Assembly: GCF_002099425.1 (NCBI RefSeq)
Contig: NW_018344252.1
Span: 1,860,001 to 1,924,000 of the forward strand
DNA from: Phascolarctos cinereus
Taxonomy: Eukaryota > Chordata > Mammalia > Diprotodontia > Phascolarctidae
Direction of reading: 5' to 3'
Length of the DNA stretch: 64,000 nucleotides
This document shows positions 1 to 9,931 of the stretch, in pieces. The translations under genes and the position numbers were made by a program. Every line of letters begins with the position of its first letter. Within the stretch, counting starts at the first letter, position 1. The notes below the pieces were generated by a model, which was not told where the DNA came from, did no database searches, and saw only the letters and a program-made list of their open reading frames with translations.

Positions 1-540
1 TGACCCTGTCTCCTGATATAGCTTTGGCAAGAGCCCTGACTTCAAGACTTTTGTGAGGCCCTCCAGCATGCACATGCATGGCAGGCCCGTCACTCTATTT
101 AGTGACCTTAAGAGGTCAGCTCTGGCCCTTGCTTTGTCTCCAAAAGGGCAGGGCTGAGCTACTCCTGGTTTCAGGCCTTATTTGTCAGAGATCCAGCTGG
201 TTTCTACCCCTCCATCCCTGCCCAGAGTATATGCAGGCTTCTGGCAGTCTTTTTGTCCAGTTCTGGCTGGAGGAGCTTGCTAGTGTTTCCTTTTAGTTGT
301 ACTGATCAATCATTGTTATATGTGGTACCATTTTAGATAACTGCCAGGCTATTTGTCAAGGGGACTCATTCAGGATCATTTACGTTACTATATTAAATGG
401 AAGTCATCTGTTGGGATTTCTATTAAAATTATTTTCCCCTCAGTAACAATAGATAAAAGGCAGAAGGGGAAGGGGTCTTGGGAGTGGAAAGATTGACTTG
501 GATGGAGATAAGATTTAAAGAGACATAGCAAGGAAAAGAG
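1..540. other. No recognised feature (left edge)
   Basis: I recognise no repeat or gene here. One open frame of 72 codons lies at 78-296 on the plus strand, but its translation is rich in Leu, Ser and Cys without any motif I know, so it is treated as chance. Confidence 0.4.
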
Positions 541-542
541 GG

Positions 543-672
543 TTTTTTTTTTTTTGGTGAGGCAATAGGGGTTAAGTGACTTGGCCAAGGTTACACAGCT
601 AGTAAATGTCAAGTGTCTGAGGCCAGATTTGAATTCAGGTCCTCATGACTCCAAGGTCAGAGCTCTATCCAA
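543..672 (-). repeat. tRNA-derived SINE, WSINE1-like
   Basis: Read on the minus strand it ends in an A-rich tail (poly-T at 541-555 on plus). The plus strand shows GGTTAAGTGACTTGG, then CACAGCTAGTAAATGTC, then GAATTCAGGTCCTCATGACT, the hallmark body of the short marsupial SINE. The 5' head (GCAGCTAGGTGG) is missing at about 672, so the copy is 5'-truncated. Confidence 0.85.
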
Positions 673-679
673 AAGGAGG

Positions 680-1110
680 ATTTCTTGATGTGAAGATGCT
701 GACTCTGACTCACTGGGATCAGGAGAGAAGAAAGGATTTATTAATCCTAGATAACAATTATTTGGCACCGTTCTCATCCTGGGTCCTCTTATGATTGAAT
801 ACGGTGTTGGTGTGATATTTCTTCTTTGAACATCAAAGAGATCAGGGTCATGGTGGATGGGTTCAGAATGTAGAGGCTCAATCTATAAGCATCAGACTGA
901 ACTCCCAAGGGGAAGTTCTATTGTTAAATACTCAAGTGATGTATGACCATGTACGATCACACATGTAGCCCATTCACACACATCGACAGTGGTGGCCAAG
1001 ACCCAGGTTCTTTCCAAACTCTGTCTCACACTCTCAGAGGATGGCCCAGCACTAGATCATCCCCTGAAGTCCCAGTTATTTGTGGCTTCCTGCAGATGAG
1101 ATGAATGTAT
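680..1110. other. No recognised feature
   Basis: Unique-looking sequence between a SINE and an L1 fragment. No open frame longer than about 60 codons and no repeat consensus that I recognise. Confidence 0.4.
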
Positions 1111-1114
1111 TGTT

Positions 1115-1455
1115 GTTTTGTGGATATTATGGCAATTCACTTTGAAACTCAAGCAAGTCTACAAAAATAATCGAAATAATAAATGGTTTCAGCAAAGTAG
1201 CAGTATGAAATAAATGAGCCTGCAAAAATCTATCTATTACTAACAAAATCCAGAGGAAGAAATAGGTAAATTTCATTAATTATTATTAATAGTATAATAT
1301 TAATTATCAAGGAGTTAGTCAACCAAGACACTCAGAGGCATTATATAAATCCATCTACAAAACAAATAGATCTAAATAAACAGATAGATGGTCAATATTC
1401 ATCACTTGGCTGCCTCAATATCATGAATATAACCATCTTATGCAAATGAATTCTG
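1115..1455 (+). mobile_element. L1 ORF2 fragment, reverse-transcriptase region (part 1)
   Basis: Degraded LINE-1 ORF2. The translation contains INGFSKVAV followed by ITNKIQ, which resembles the INKFSKVAGYKIN...LYTNN segment found after the RT core in L1 ORF2. Further on, ...SSLGCLNIMN resembles the WIGRLNIVKM motif. The reading frame is broken. It resumes after the SINE at 1468-1665, so both parts belong to one old insertion. Confidence 0.7.
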
Positions 1456-1467
1456 TGTTTTGCCACA

Positions 1468-1665
1468 GAATAGAGAGTGCTGGGCTTGGAGTGTCACCAT
1501 CAAAGAGTATAGGTTTGAGTGTTTTCTCTACAGCTTCCTACCCAAATGGCCTTGGACCAGTTACATGATTTCTCTAGGCTTCAGTTTCCTCATGGGCCAA
1601 ATAAGAGAACTGAGTTAAATGACCTCAAATCTCCTTCCATCCCAAAATCTATGAACTTCAGATTC
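1468..1665 (+). repeat. MIR/Ther-1-class CORE-SINE inserted in L1
   Basis: It has a tRNA-related head (GAGTGCTGGGCTTGGAGT) and a core with GCTTCAGTTTCCTCATG. The 3' part, TGACCTCAAATCTCCTTCC followed by AAATCTATGAAC, is shared with the copies at 5935 and 24672. It separates two collinear parts of an L1 ORF2 fragment, so it inserted after that L1. Confidence 0.7.
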
Positions 1666-2115
1666 TAACGGAATACCACTGAAGTCCTTTAATGAATTAG
1701 ACAAAATAGTGATATAAGTCATATGGATGAACAGATGGTTAAGAATATAAAGGGAAATACTGGGGAGGGAAGGAAAAAAAGGAAACAAGGTAGAATGTCA
1801 TTGCCAGATGATAAATTTTGTTACAGATTAGTAATTACCAAACTTCCAGGAAAAATAATAGAAAAATAGAGCAGGGTAATAGATGAGGTAAGCAAAGCAG
1901 TAACCTAGTGTTTGATAAATGCTAGAACATATATCATTTTAGGGAAGGAATAAGGTGCATAAAAATTAGAGGAAAACTGGATAAACATTTTGTGGAAAAT
2001 GGCTTAAAACCAGGATCTCATCCTATACACCCCAATAGATGGATAAATGATCTCAATATTAAACATGACATCATCAAACAGTCAGAGGAGAATGGAGGGC
2101 TAGATCTGTCACAAC
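1666..2115 (+). mobile_element. L1 ORF2 fragment (part 2)
   Basis: The translation IPLKSFNELDKIVI then VIWMNRWLRI matches the L1 ORF2 segment IPIKIPxSYFxxIDKIIxxFIWKxKRxRI that follows the RT domain. It has in-frame stops. A later stretch, CTAGTGTTTGATAAAT then GGATAAACATTTTGTGGAAAA, matches the downstream LVFDK...LFN..CWENW region. The end is uncertain; similarity fades near 2115-2250. Confidence 0.7.
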
Positions 2116-2459
2116 TAATGTAGCACAAAAGACCTCACCTGCAGTGAGCAAGAGGAAGTGATAAGTGATAAAAGAGATGATCTTGGTGACATGAGTAAAA
2201 GTGCTCTGTACTTTAGAGTAACAACTTGGAGAGTTTTTATTTAAGTCAGGGCTACAAGTCATGAAATACCACGCTCCTCAAAGTGGGATGGAGAGGTTCA
2301 TGGTAGGAGTTAGCACATTAACACAAGGAATTACAAAGAAGCATTAGAAAGGATTCCATAAGCGAAATGTATGAGTGAAAACAGATGGTTTGGTCACAAG
2401 GTGAGGGCAAGAGATAAGCATTGAACAGACTGGGTGCCCCATTAAGATTCTTGCAGTAT

Positions 2460-2588
2460 TGATTAATCATTACACATTTCATTAAGCACCTATTACATCC
2501 GGAGCACTGTGATGGGCACTGGGCATCCAAAGAGAAAAATGAACTATTCCCTTTCCACAAGGAGCTTATATTCTTATCCTGAGAGAAC
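2460..2588 (-). repeat. L2 3' end
   Basis: The plus strand reads as the reverse complement of the L2 3' terminus: CATTAAGCACCTATTAC, GGAGCACTGTGATGGGCACT, AAGGAGCTTATATTC. This corresponds to the usual ...GAGCTCCTTGAGGGCAG...AGTGCCTGGCACATAGTAGG L2 tail. Confidence 0.75.
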
Positions 2589-2640
2589 ACATATACATAT
2601 AGATATGTACAAAACACACATCTAGCCTTGTGTACTATTT

Positions 2641-2666
2641 ATTATTGGGCCCAAGGGCCCAATAAT
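2641..2666. repeat. Near-perfect palindrome
   Basis: ATTATTGGGCCC, two A bases, then GGGCCCAATAAT: 12-base arms that are exact inverse complements around a 2-base centre. It sits exactly at the left edge of a possible solo LTR. No known protein site is claimed. Confidence 0.85.
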
Positions 2667-3290
2667 GCTACACTACTTCCTTTTTCCACTAAGGTCACCC
2701 AGGCATGCCGGTTGGACCAGGTTCAGTATTTGGGGAGCCTCTCTGAGGCAAGGGGTTAGACTCCATTCTAGTCAATCTTGTTGGCTCATTGAGACCCCAT
2801 CTTGGCATTCACAGGTGGCCAATGTGATTTATGCCTGGAGATTCCCCCAACAATGGAAGAAAAAGGTACTCGATTCCAGTAAGAATCAGATATAGGAGAG
2901 GTACTTTATTCTGATTTCCCAGAGGAGTGTTAAGCATAGGGCGTTCACAATCACACATTAACAGAATGGGATTCAGGAACTCATTACTACTTGCCCAGTC
3001 TGCTAGGAGATTGATGATGAAAGTGCATCAGGGCATGAAGATGATAAGGCATGTTACATTTTGGCTCAGTTCTGCATTGTCCCTCCACCTGAATCCTCAC
3101 TGTCTCTGACCTCTGTGTTCTCTTCCTTCCTCTATCAACTTGCACATACTCTTATGTCTGGAACAACTGACCCCTTCCCTCACTGGAGGGATGCAGGACC
3201 TTTTAAACTCCCCAGGTCCCTCTCAAGCCTGGGCATCTTCACTGTGAGGGTTGCCTGCTAAGGAAAGGCAGCCAGGGGCACAGCGGCAGC
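2666..3290 (-). mobile_element. Possible solo LTR (endogenous retrovirus)
   Basis: Low-confidence call. On the minus strand the block has a TTTAAAAGG box upstream and an AATAAAG polyadenylation-like signal (about 2907-2915 on plus), followed by a long U5-like tract. It could be read as starting in TG and ending in CA. No internal gag/pol sequence flanks it, so it would be a solo LTR. Family and ends are not established. Confidence 0.25.
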
Positions 3291-3294
3291 TTTC

Positions 3295-3700
3295 CTCAAT
3301 GACTTCCTTCATGGGAATCTAGAGACAGAGCCCACCATTTGCCAATCAGGGAAGTCAGAGCCAAGGATATTTAGAAGCTCTCTCGATTAACTGACTCAAG
3401 ACCCTATCTTCTTGACATTGCCAGAGGGCAGAGGGATGGCCAGGGGATTACTCAGTTTTTTTTTTTTAATAATTCAAGCTAGAATATCAATTTTTTTTTT
3501 AGCACTAGTCCACTACATGATGGAAAGAGCCAAGAACTTCATCATCTGATGATGATGGCCCTAGGAATGAGTCACCCTAAAAGTTTCCAGGGGCTCCAGG
3601 CTCATGCTACCTGGAAAAGCCTCTCTAAGCCAATCCAACCTCAGCTACACTTACAAAGTAAAGACAAAGGGATTTTGAAGGAAAGGAAGAAAACCCCCAC
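3295..3700. other. No recognised feature; short A/T runs
   Basis: Contains T-runs at about 3456-3468 and 3491-3500 that may be SINE or LINE tail remnants. No gene or clear repeat body was identified. Confidence 0.35.
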
Positions 3701-3900
3701 AGTGCTTTGTAAATAGCATCTCATTTGATTTTCAACTACCCTGGGAAGTAAATGCCATTCTCCCCATTTTATAGTTGAAGAAATCAGGTGGAGTGCCTTA
3801 CCAGGGTCACACAGTCAATTGGTGTCTGCAGTAGGATTTGAACTCAGGTCTTTGTGAGTCAAAGCCCAGCACTGTATCCATTGCACCACCTAGCTGCTTG
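3700..3900 (-). repeat. MIR-class SINE
   Basis: The plus strand shows the reverse complement of MIR: TTGTAAATAGCATCTCATTTG, CCCTGGGAAGTAAATGCCA, CCCCATTTTATAG, GGGTCACACAG, GGATTTGAACTCAGGTCT. It ends in a tRNA-like head, TGCACCACCTAGCTGC. It spans nearly the whole consensus. Confidence 0.8.
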
Positions 3901-4264
3901 GGGAACGCAAACCGCTATTAGGCTATGTGACCTGGGTCCAGTCTCTTTATGTTGGCTCAGATTTTGTTCTCCTTAGCTCCAAGTTTCCTTCAGCCTCTGA
4001 TTCTGTCCAGCTGCATAGAGTCATTGTCAAGCTGTAAAGCAGACCACCAGAGATCATACCTGGAATGAAGTAAACCACTAGGTTCTGCCCAGCCTAGGGC
4101 CATGCAACCCCATGTTCACCTCAACTGCCACTCTGGTGGCCACCAGTCCCACCTCCCACCTCTTGCCCAGAGAACAATGTTCAGGACAGACTTCGTTGCC
4201 TCTGGAAAGAGTGTCAATGGACAGCCCTTCTGTGACACTTACCATCTTGGTGACTTACTGGATT

Positions 4265-4415
4265 ATTGCTCCTTCCTCTGCTCATCACTTCCCTAAAAGT
4301 GTTGTCTTCCACACTGGAAAGTGCCTGGAGGGCAGAGAATGTCCTACTTTTGTATTTCATCCCCAGAATGTAGCAGTGTTTGGAACATAGAGCTCCGTCA
4401 ATGTTTCACATCCAT
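4265..4415 (+). repeat. L2 3' end
   Basis: TGGAGGGCAGAGAATGTCC, then TTGTATTTCATCCCCAG, then AATGTAGCAGTGTTTGGAAC, then TCAATGTTTCA. This follows the order of the L2 3' terminus, with many substitutions. Confidence 0.6.
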
Positions 4416-4539
4416 TCATATGTGCTACACCTCCCACTAGACTTTGGGTCCCAACACACCTAGTGAGTGGTCATCCAGGATTTCTTTAGCACACACGGAC
4501 CTCCACACACTCTCTAGCAACATTTGTAATCATTTTAGA

Positions 4540-4690
4540 ATGAGAGTGGAGTTGCCTTAATAAGCATCTCCCTCCCTTGATAGAGAAACTGAGGCTCAGA
4601 GAAGGGAAAGGACTTAGCCAAGCTTAAGTGACGCATGAAGTGGCACAGCAGACAGTCCCATTGTTTTGAGAGTCCAGCGTTCATGCACTG
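4540..4690 (-). repeat. MIR-class SINE fragment
   Basis: AGAGAAACTGAGGCTCAGAG, then GGACTTAGCCAAG, is the core segment in reverse complement (CTTGGCTAAGTC...CTCTGAGCCTCAGTTTCTC). It lacks a clear tRNA head. Confidence 0.6.
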
Positions 4691-4691
4691 A

Positions 4692-5012
4692 ACCTGCTGC
4701 AACCAACCAATTAAGCAATAAGCACTTATTGTATTGTATTTTTGCTTTTTTTTTTTGGTGAGGCAATCAGGTTAAGTGACTTGCCCAGGGTCACACAGCT
4801 AGGAAGTGTCAAGTGTCTGAGGCTCGATTTGAACTCAGGTCCTCTTGACTCCAAGGCTGGAGCTTTATCCACTGCACCACCTAGCTGCCCTGCAATAAGC
4901 ATTTATTAAGCATCTGCTGTGTGCAAGACACCATGCTAAGTACTGAAGGCACAAACAAAAACAAAAACACAGCTTCTGCCCTCAAGGAGCTCCCGATCTA
5001 TCTTACAGAGGG
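4692..5012 (-). repeat. L2 3' end, split by a SINE
   Basis: The L2 tail in reverse complement begins at about 4692-4730 (AATAAGCACTTATTG). It resumes at 4892 with ATTTATTAAGCATCTGCTG, ACCATGCTAAGTACTG and CCCTCAAGGAGCTCCC. The gap is filled by a SINE at 4731-4891. Confidence 0.8.
4731..4891 (-). repeat. WSINE1-like SINE with 16-bp target duplication
   Basis: A complete minus-strand SINE from poly-T tail to head (CTAGCTGCCC at 4881-4890). It is flanked by a target-site duplication, GCAATAAGCACTTATT at 4715-4730 and GCAATAAGCATTTATT at 4892-4907, with one mismatch. The target was an older L2. Confidence 0.92.
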
Positions 5013-5325
5013 GATTATTGTTTCCATGGCCTTTGAAGTTGCTTCTATTTCTGGATTCTGGATCTTTCTTTGGGTTGTAGGGACCAACTCCAGAGTTTTT
5101 TCATCTGCTTTTCCAACTTCAGGCATCCACAGCCTTTTCTGCCCCTGGGGTAGAGTGCTGCAAGAGTTGGTGATGCAAAGATACAGAGGGTCATCTGCTG
5201 TGGGCTTTGCACATACCCAAGGATGATAGCCCATGAACTTAACATGGAGCTTTGATCACATCTGGGCATGTACTTGCTTCTCTGAAGTGGGCTTCTGCAT
5301 GCTGTGTAAACTGCAGGTGAGACAG
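5013..5325. other. No recognised feature
   Basis: Overlapping open frames on both strands (4921-5226 plus, 5045-5389 minus) run into L2 and microsatellite sequence. They show no protein family signature. Confidence 0.35.
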
Positions 5326-5326
5326 G

Positions 5327-5337
5327 AGTGTGTGTGT

Positions 5338-5373
<36 letters not shown>

Positions 5374-5440
5374 GTGTGTGCGCGCGCATGCATGCACATG
5401 TGTGGATGCATGTGTGTGTGCATGAATGTATGTGTTGGGA
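5327..5440 (+). repeat. (TG)n microsatellite
   Basis: Tandem TG from about 5327 to 5380, grading into CGCGCATGCATGCACATG and TG/CA-mixed sequence to 5440. The Cys/Val-rich frame across it is a by-product of the repeat. Confidence 0.95.
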
Positions 5441-5930
5441 GTTCGAGTTATATGTGTGAAAGATTATGTTTTAGGCAACCTTTATCAGTTTTTCCCTTTT
5501 CTTCAGTCTTGTGAATTCACACAGAAATGTGTTCGTCTTTATATTGCCTCAATATTGAAGTTGTTATGAACAAACAAGCCCCGGAAATCATAATCCCAGA
5601 GTGTGACCGCTTGCTCTGAAAGGACTGCTTTGTCTGTACTGAGTTGGGGGGAGAGGCCCCTGCAACAATACTCATGTGTTCTTGGGGGTCACAGGGAACA
5701 GTATTTTGCTCCTTGGCAATGATCGATCATTCGAACAGCAGCCAGTGGGATATTAAAGCAAAATTCCACCCCTACCTCATCTCTAATATGTGAAAGAGTA
5801 GAAATGGCACGCAGGAAAAACCCCGCTTAATTGTTTCTCCTTTCTAGTCCTGCACTCTACCCAGCATGGGGAGAAAAGTCTAGAGGCTGTTGGGAGACTG
5901 AGGCACCATGGATAAGGCAATATGAGGGGA
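5441..5930. other. No recognised feature
   Basis: Unique-looking sequence. A minus-strand 68-codon frame at 5783-5989 overlaps the start of a SINE and has no recognisable motif. Confidence 0.35.
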
Positions 5931-5934
5931 AAAG

Positions 5935-6085
5935 GAGGGCCGAGCTCACATCCTGCCTTTGACATTTGCCACTGGAAAACCTTGGGCAAGTCACTTAATG
6001 TCTTATGGACTGTTTCCTCATCTGTAAAATGGAATGGTTAGGCTAGATGGTCTTCAAGGTCCCTTCCAGCCCTACATATATTATT
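5935..6085 (+). repeat. MIR/Ther-1-class CORE-SINE
   Basis: CTTGGGCAAGTCACTTAATG, TTTCCTCATCTGTAAAATGG and CTAGATGGTCTTCAAGGTCC followed by CTTCCAGCCCTA give the CORE and 3' segments in order. The tRNA head is degraded. Confidence 0.75.
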
Positions 6086-6980
6086 TTCCCTTGGAATTGT
6101 TTGTTGTTTGGGGGCAGAATTTTCTGGTAACATGAAATTATCAATCTAGCAACATTAGGATAATTTGCTTCTATGAACAAAGCCTCCCCCCCATAAAGCC
6201 CCAGTAACATTCCCATAGTTTTTATATTTTAGTTATATATTCATGTATATATATACACACAAATATGTATATATGTACATTTATAAATATGCATATATGT
6301 ATATATACTATATAATTATCTCATGTGGGTTCTGAGAAGCCAGGGCACAGCCCAGAACACTCAAGCTCCCTTCCTATGCTTCTAGTCCCTTTGTGACCAA
6401 CATATCGTCCCTTCCCTGGGCCGCTCATTTTGTGACCACCATTACCTCTAGTAACTTCTTACTTTTCTTTCCCTCTCTTCAGGTTCAACTAAAGATGGAA
6501 GATTGAGAAGTGGATTATGCCTGGACTTAATAAAACACAGGGGAGAAATCTAGCCTTGTAGTCCTAACCCTCACCACTGTGGAGAAATCACCCCAGAGCT
6601 TTTCACTGCAATAATCACTCATGTTTCTCTCAGTATTGGGGTTAGCAACAACCTCTGAGGCAGAGCCCAACAGTACCCATGCCCCAGGATGGAGGCTCAA
6701 GGCAATGATGTTAGTGAAGAGCCCTTCAGTCCCTCAGGGACACCCAAGAATACCTGAGGTGGAGCTCTAGCCAGCATTATCCTGGTGGATCTGACTCTTT
6801 GTGTCAGTGGGAGTTGTGATAAGGATCCCAAGAGCTTATGAAAGAAACCTGAAGAGATCACTAAGTTTCAGACCAGTTCATCAGCTTCTGCAACCACAGT
6901 GGAACTGACATGTGAGCCCACTCCTTCTGACTCCACATCTACGCCTTTCCCCACTGGGCAGTACTTGCTCTTATCAATGA
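6086..6980. other. AT-rich tract, then unique sequence
   Basis: An imperfect TATATG/TACATA tract lies at about 6222-6315. The remainder (6320-6980) has no repeat or coding signature that I recognise. Confidence 0.4.
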
Positions 6981-6983
6981 AAG

Positions 6984-6985
<2 letters not shown>

Positions 6986-7030
<45 letters not shown>

Positions 7031-7099
7031 TGTGTGTGTGTGTGTGAGTGTGTGTGTGTGAGTGTGTGTGTGAGTGTGTGTGTGTGTGAGTGAGTGTGT

Positions 7100-7150
<51 letters not shown>
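6986..7150 (+). repeat. Long interrupted (GT)n microsatellite
   Basis: About 165 bp of GT dinucleotides with repeated GAGT interruptions at irregular spacing between about 7026 and 7108. This gives blocks of pure GT separated by single T-to-A changes. Frames rich in CVCV (plus) and HTHT (minus) arise only from this tract. Confidence 0.97.
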
Positions 7151-7234
7151 TTGGGGATGGGGGAAGGTTACACAGTGGAAGGAGAAAAAGAATTATGAAT
7201 GTTTGGATCAGTGTAGAGGCCTGGGGGGAGCTCA

Positions 7235-7390
7235 TAATCCCTCTGTGCTATGGTCAGACCATGTGCATCTGGTCTCTTGTGTTTAGGTGACACTGGAACA
7301 CCCAGTTTCAAGTACCACAGGAAGGACACAGGTAAGTTGGGGAGCATTCAGAGGAGGACAATCAAGGTGATGAAGGGCCTGGAGCTGCCA
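7235..7390 (+). mobile_element. CR1/L3 LINE fragment
   Basis: One frame reads MVRPCASGLLCLG..., then FKYHRKDTGKLGSIQRRT and KVMKGLE. This resembles the conserved C-terminal motif of CR1/L3 ORF2 (VRPHLEY..QFW.P.. then KD..KLE.IQRR.T..V.GLE). It covers only about 50 codons and is very old. Confidence 0.6.
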
Positions 7391-7461
7391 GCTCAGCTGC
7401 TAAGGAGCCCACTAACCTTGAGCAGCAACCTTTCCCTCTCTCCTTTCCCTCTCTATACACC

Positions 7462-7606
7462 CAGTTTCTCCAACTGAAACTGGAGCAAAGAGGGTTAAGT
7501 GACTTGCCCAGCATTACGCAGCTAGTAAGTGTCTGAGGTCAGATTTAAACTCAGCAGATGAGTCTTCCCTACTCTAGGCCAGGTTCTCTAACCACTGTAC
7601 CACCCT
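7462..7606 (-). repeat. MAR1-like SINE head and core
   Basis: GGGTTAAGTGACTTGCCCAG, CGCAGCTAGTAAGTGTCTGA, CTAACCACTGTACCACC: the tRNA-derived part in reverse complement. The 3' RTE-like tail is absent. A plus-strand fragment of the same family follows within 40 bp. Confidence 0.75.
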
Positions 7607-7644
7607 ATACAATACAACAACAACAACAAAGAACCAAAACAACA

Positions 7645-7746
7645 GCCCTGTTTATGTCAGTTTCCTCCTCAGTAAAATGAGCTGGAGGAGCAAATGGTGA
7701 ACGTCCCAATAGGGTCATGGAGAGTTGGACATGACCGAACAATGAA
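7645..7746 (+). repeat. MAR1-like SINE 3' half
   Basis: GTCAGTTTCCTCCTCAGTAA, AATGAGCTGGAGGAG, then GGGTCATGGAGAGTTGGACA and TGACCGAACAATG. The last part is the Bov-B/RTE-like terminus of MAR1-type SINEs. A (CAA)n stretch at 7615-7630 precedes it. Confidence 0.8.
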
Positions 7747-7749
7747 AGG

Positions 7750-8095
7750 TACACATGATGTCTAATATGACGCCCACTGCATGGCCACATGCTCACCACC
7801 TCCAAGACCCAGTCTTATGACAACAGATACATCTTGCTCTGAACCTAGGAGGCTTACAGGAGCCTCCTTAGGGGACCAGGCAAAGAATGTGGGGATAGTA
7901 ACTTGGCCTGTGGCCTCCCAGGGGGCCAAAGTTTAGGTTATACTGGAGGGGGAAAGTTAGGGCTCTTGGGCCCTAAATGCAAACTTCCTCTTATGGTTCT
8001 ATTTCAGGAAACAACCTTGGGTCCTCTCTTCCTGCCTTGGTGTTCATCCACTGTGTTGACTCATCATTCTTCTCACTTGCACAATTGCCATTATT
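7750..8095. other. No recognised feature
   Basis: Unique-looking sequence between a SINE tail and a LINE 3' end. The frame at 7903-8160 runs into LINE sequence and is not a gene. Confidence 0.35.
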
Positions 8096-8099
8096 CTAC

Positions 8100-9879
8100 T
8101 CTGATTGCCCTCTGGCTGTGTTTTCATTTTCTTTTTTTAATTTTCAAAATAATTAATTAATTAATTTTTAGTTTTCAACATTCGCTTCCACAAGATTTTG
8201 AGCTCCAAATTTTCTCCCCACCTCTCCCCTCCGTCCCACCCCAAGACGGCATGCATTCTGAATACCCCTTCCCCCAATCTGCCTTTGTTCTATCAACACA
8301 CTCCTTTCTCTCATTCCCTTCCCCTTTTATTTTCCTGTAGGGCAGGATAGATTTCTATACTCCATTGCCTTTATATCTTATTTCCCAGTTGCATGTAAAA
8401 ACAATATTTAACATTTGTTTTTAAAATTTTGTGTTCCAAATTCTCTCCCTTTCTCCTCCATCACCCACCCTCAGGGAGAAGGCAAGCAACTCAATACAAG
8501 CTATACATGTGTAGTCATGCAAAACACTTTCATAATAGCCATATTTTGAAAAATGAATTATCTTTCCCTTCATCCTATCCCATCCTCCATTTATTCTATT
8601 CTCTCCTTTGACCCTGTCTCTCCTCAAAAATATTTGTTTCTGATTGTCCCCTCCCTCAATCTGCCCTCCCTTCTATCATCCTCTTACTCTCTTATCCCCT
8701 TCCCTATTTTCCTGAAGAGTAAGTTAGATTTCCAGATCCAATTGAATATGTATGCTATTCCCTCCATAAGCCAAATCCAATGATAGTAACATTCACTCAT
8801 TCCCTCTCACTTTCTCTCACTTCCTCTCCATTGTAAAAGCTTTTTGTTGTCTCTTTTATGTGAGATAGTTTACCCCATTCTACCTCTCCCTTTGTCCTTC
8901 TCCCAGTATAATCCTCTCTCACCCCTTAATTTTATTTTAAAAATATCATCCCTTCATCTTCAACTCACTCTTTGCCCTCTGTCTATATATAAGACCTCCA
9001 GAATATTATATTCCAAGCCTTCACATCCCTTAATGTAGAAGTTGCTAAATCTTGTGTTATCCTGATTGTGTTTCCATAATACTTGAACTGTTTGTTTCTG
9101 GCTGCTTGCAATATTTTCTCCTTCACCTGGGAACTCTGGAATTTGGCTACAATAATCCTAGGGGATCCTTTGGGGATCTTCTTCAGGAGGTGATCAGTGG
9201 ATTCTTTCCATTTCTATTTTACCTGCTGGTTCTAGATTATCAGGGCAGTTTTTCTTGATAATTTCTTGAAAGATGATGTGTAGGCTCTTTTTTTGATCAT
9301 GGCTTTCAGGTAGCCCAATGACTTTTAAATTATCTCTCCTGGATCTATTTTCTAGGTCAGTTGTTTTTCCAGTGAGATATTTCACATTGTCTTCTATTTT
9401 TTTCATTCTTTTGGTTTTGTTTTATAATTTCTTGATTTCTCATGAAGTCATTAGCTTCCATTTGCCCCATTCTAATTTTTAAGGAATTATTTTCTTCACT
9501 GAGCGTTTGGACTGCCTTTTCCATTTGGCCAGTTCTGCTTTTTAAGGCGTTCTTCTCCTAATTGGCTTTTTGGACCTCTTTTGCCATTTGGGTTAGGCTA
9601 TTTTTCAAGGTGTTATTTTCTTCAGTATTTTTTTGGGTCTCCTTTAGCAAGCTGTTTACTTGTTTTTCAAGATTTTCTTGCATCACTCTCATTTCTCTTC
9701 CCAGTTTTTCCTCTACTTCTCTTACTTACTTTCATAATCCTTTTTGAGCTTATCCATGGCCTGGGACCAATTCATATTTTTCTTGGAGGCTTTGGATGTA
9801 GGAGTTTTGAGTTTACTGTCTTCTTCTGGTTGTATGTTTTGATCTACTTTGTTACCAAAGTAAGATTCTATGGTCTAAG

Positions 9880-9931
<52 letters not shown>

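Noticed and set aside
6986-7150. Regularly spaced repeats that could suggest a CRISPR-like array
   Set aside because: Dinucleotide microsatellite with no unique spacers, in a vertebrate genome.
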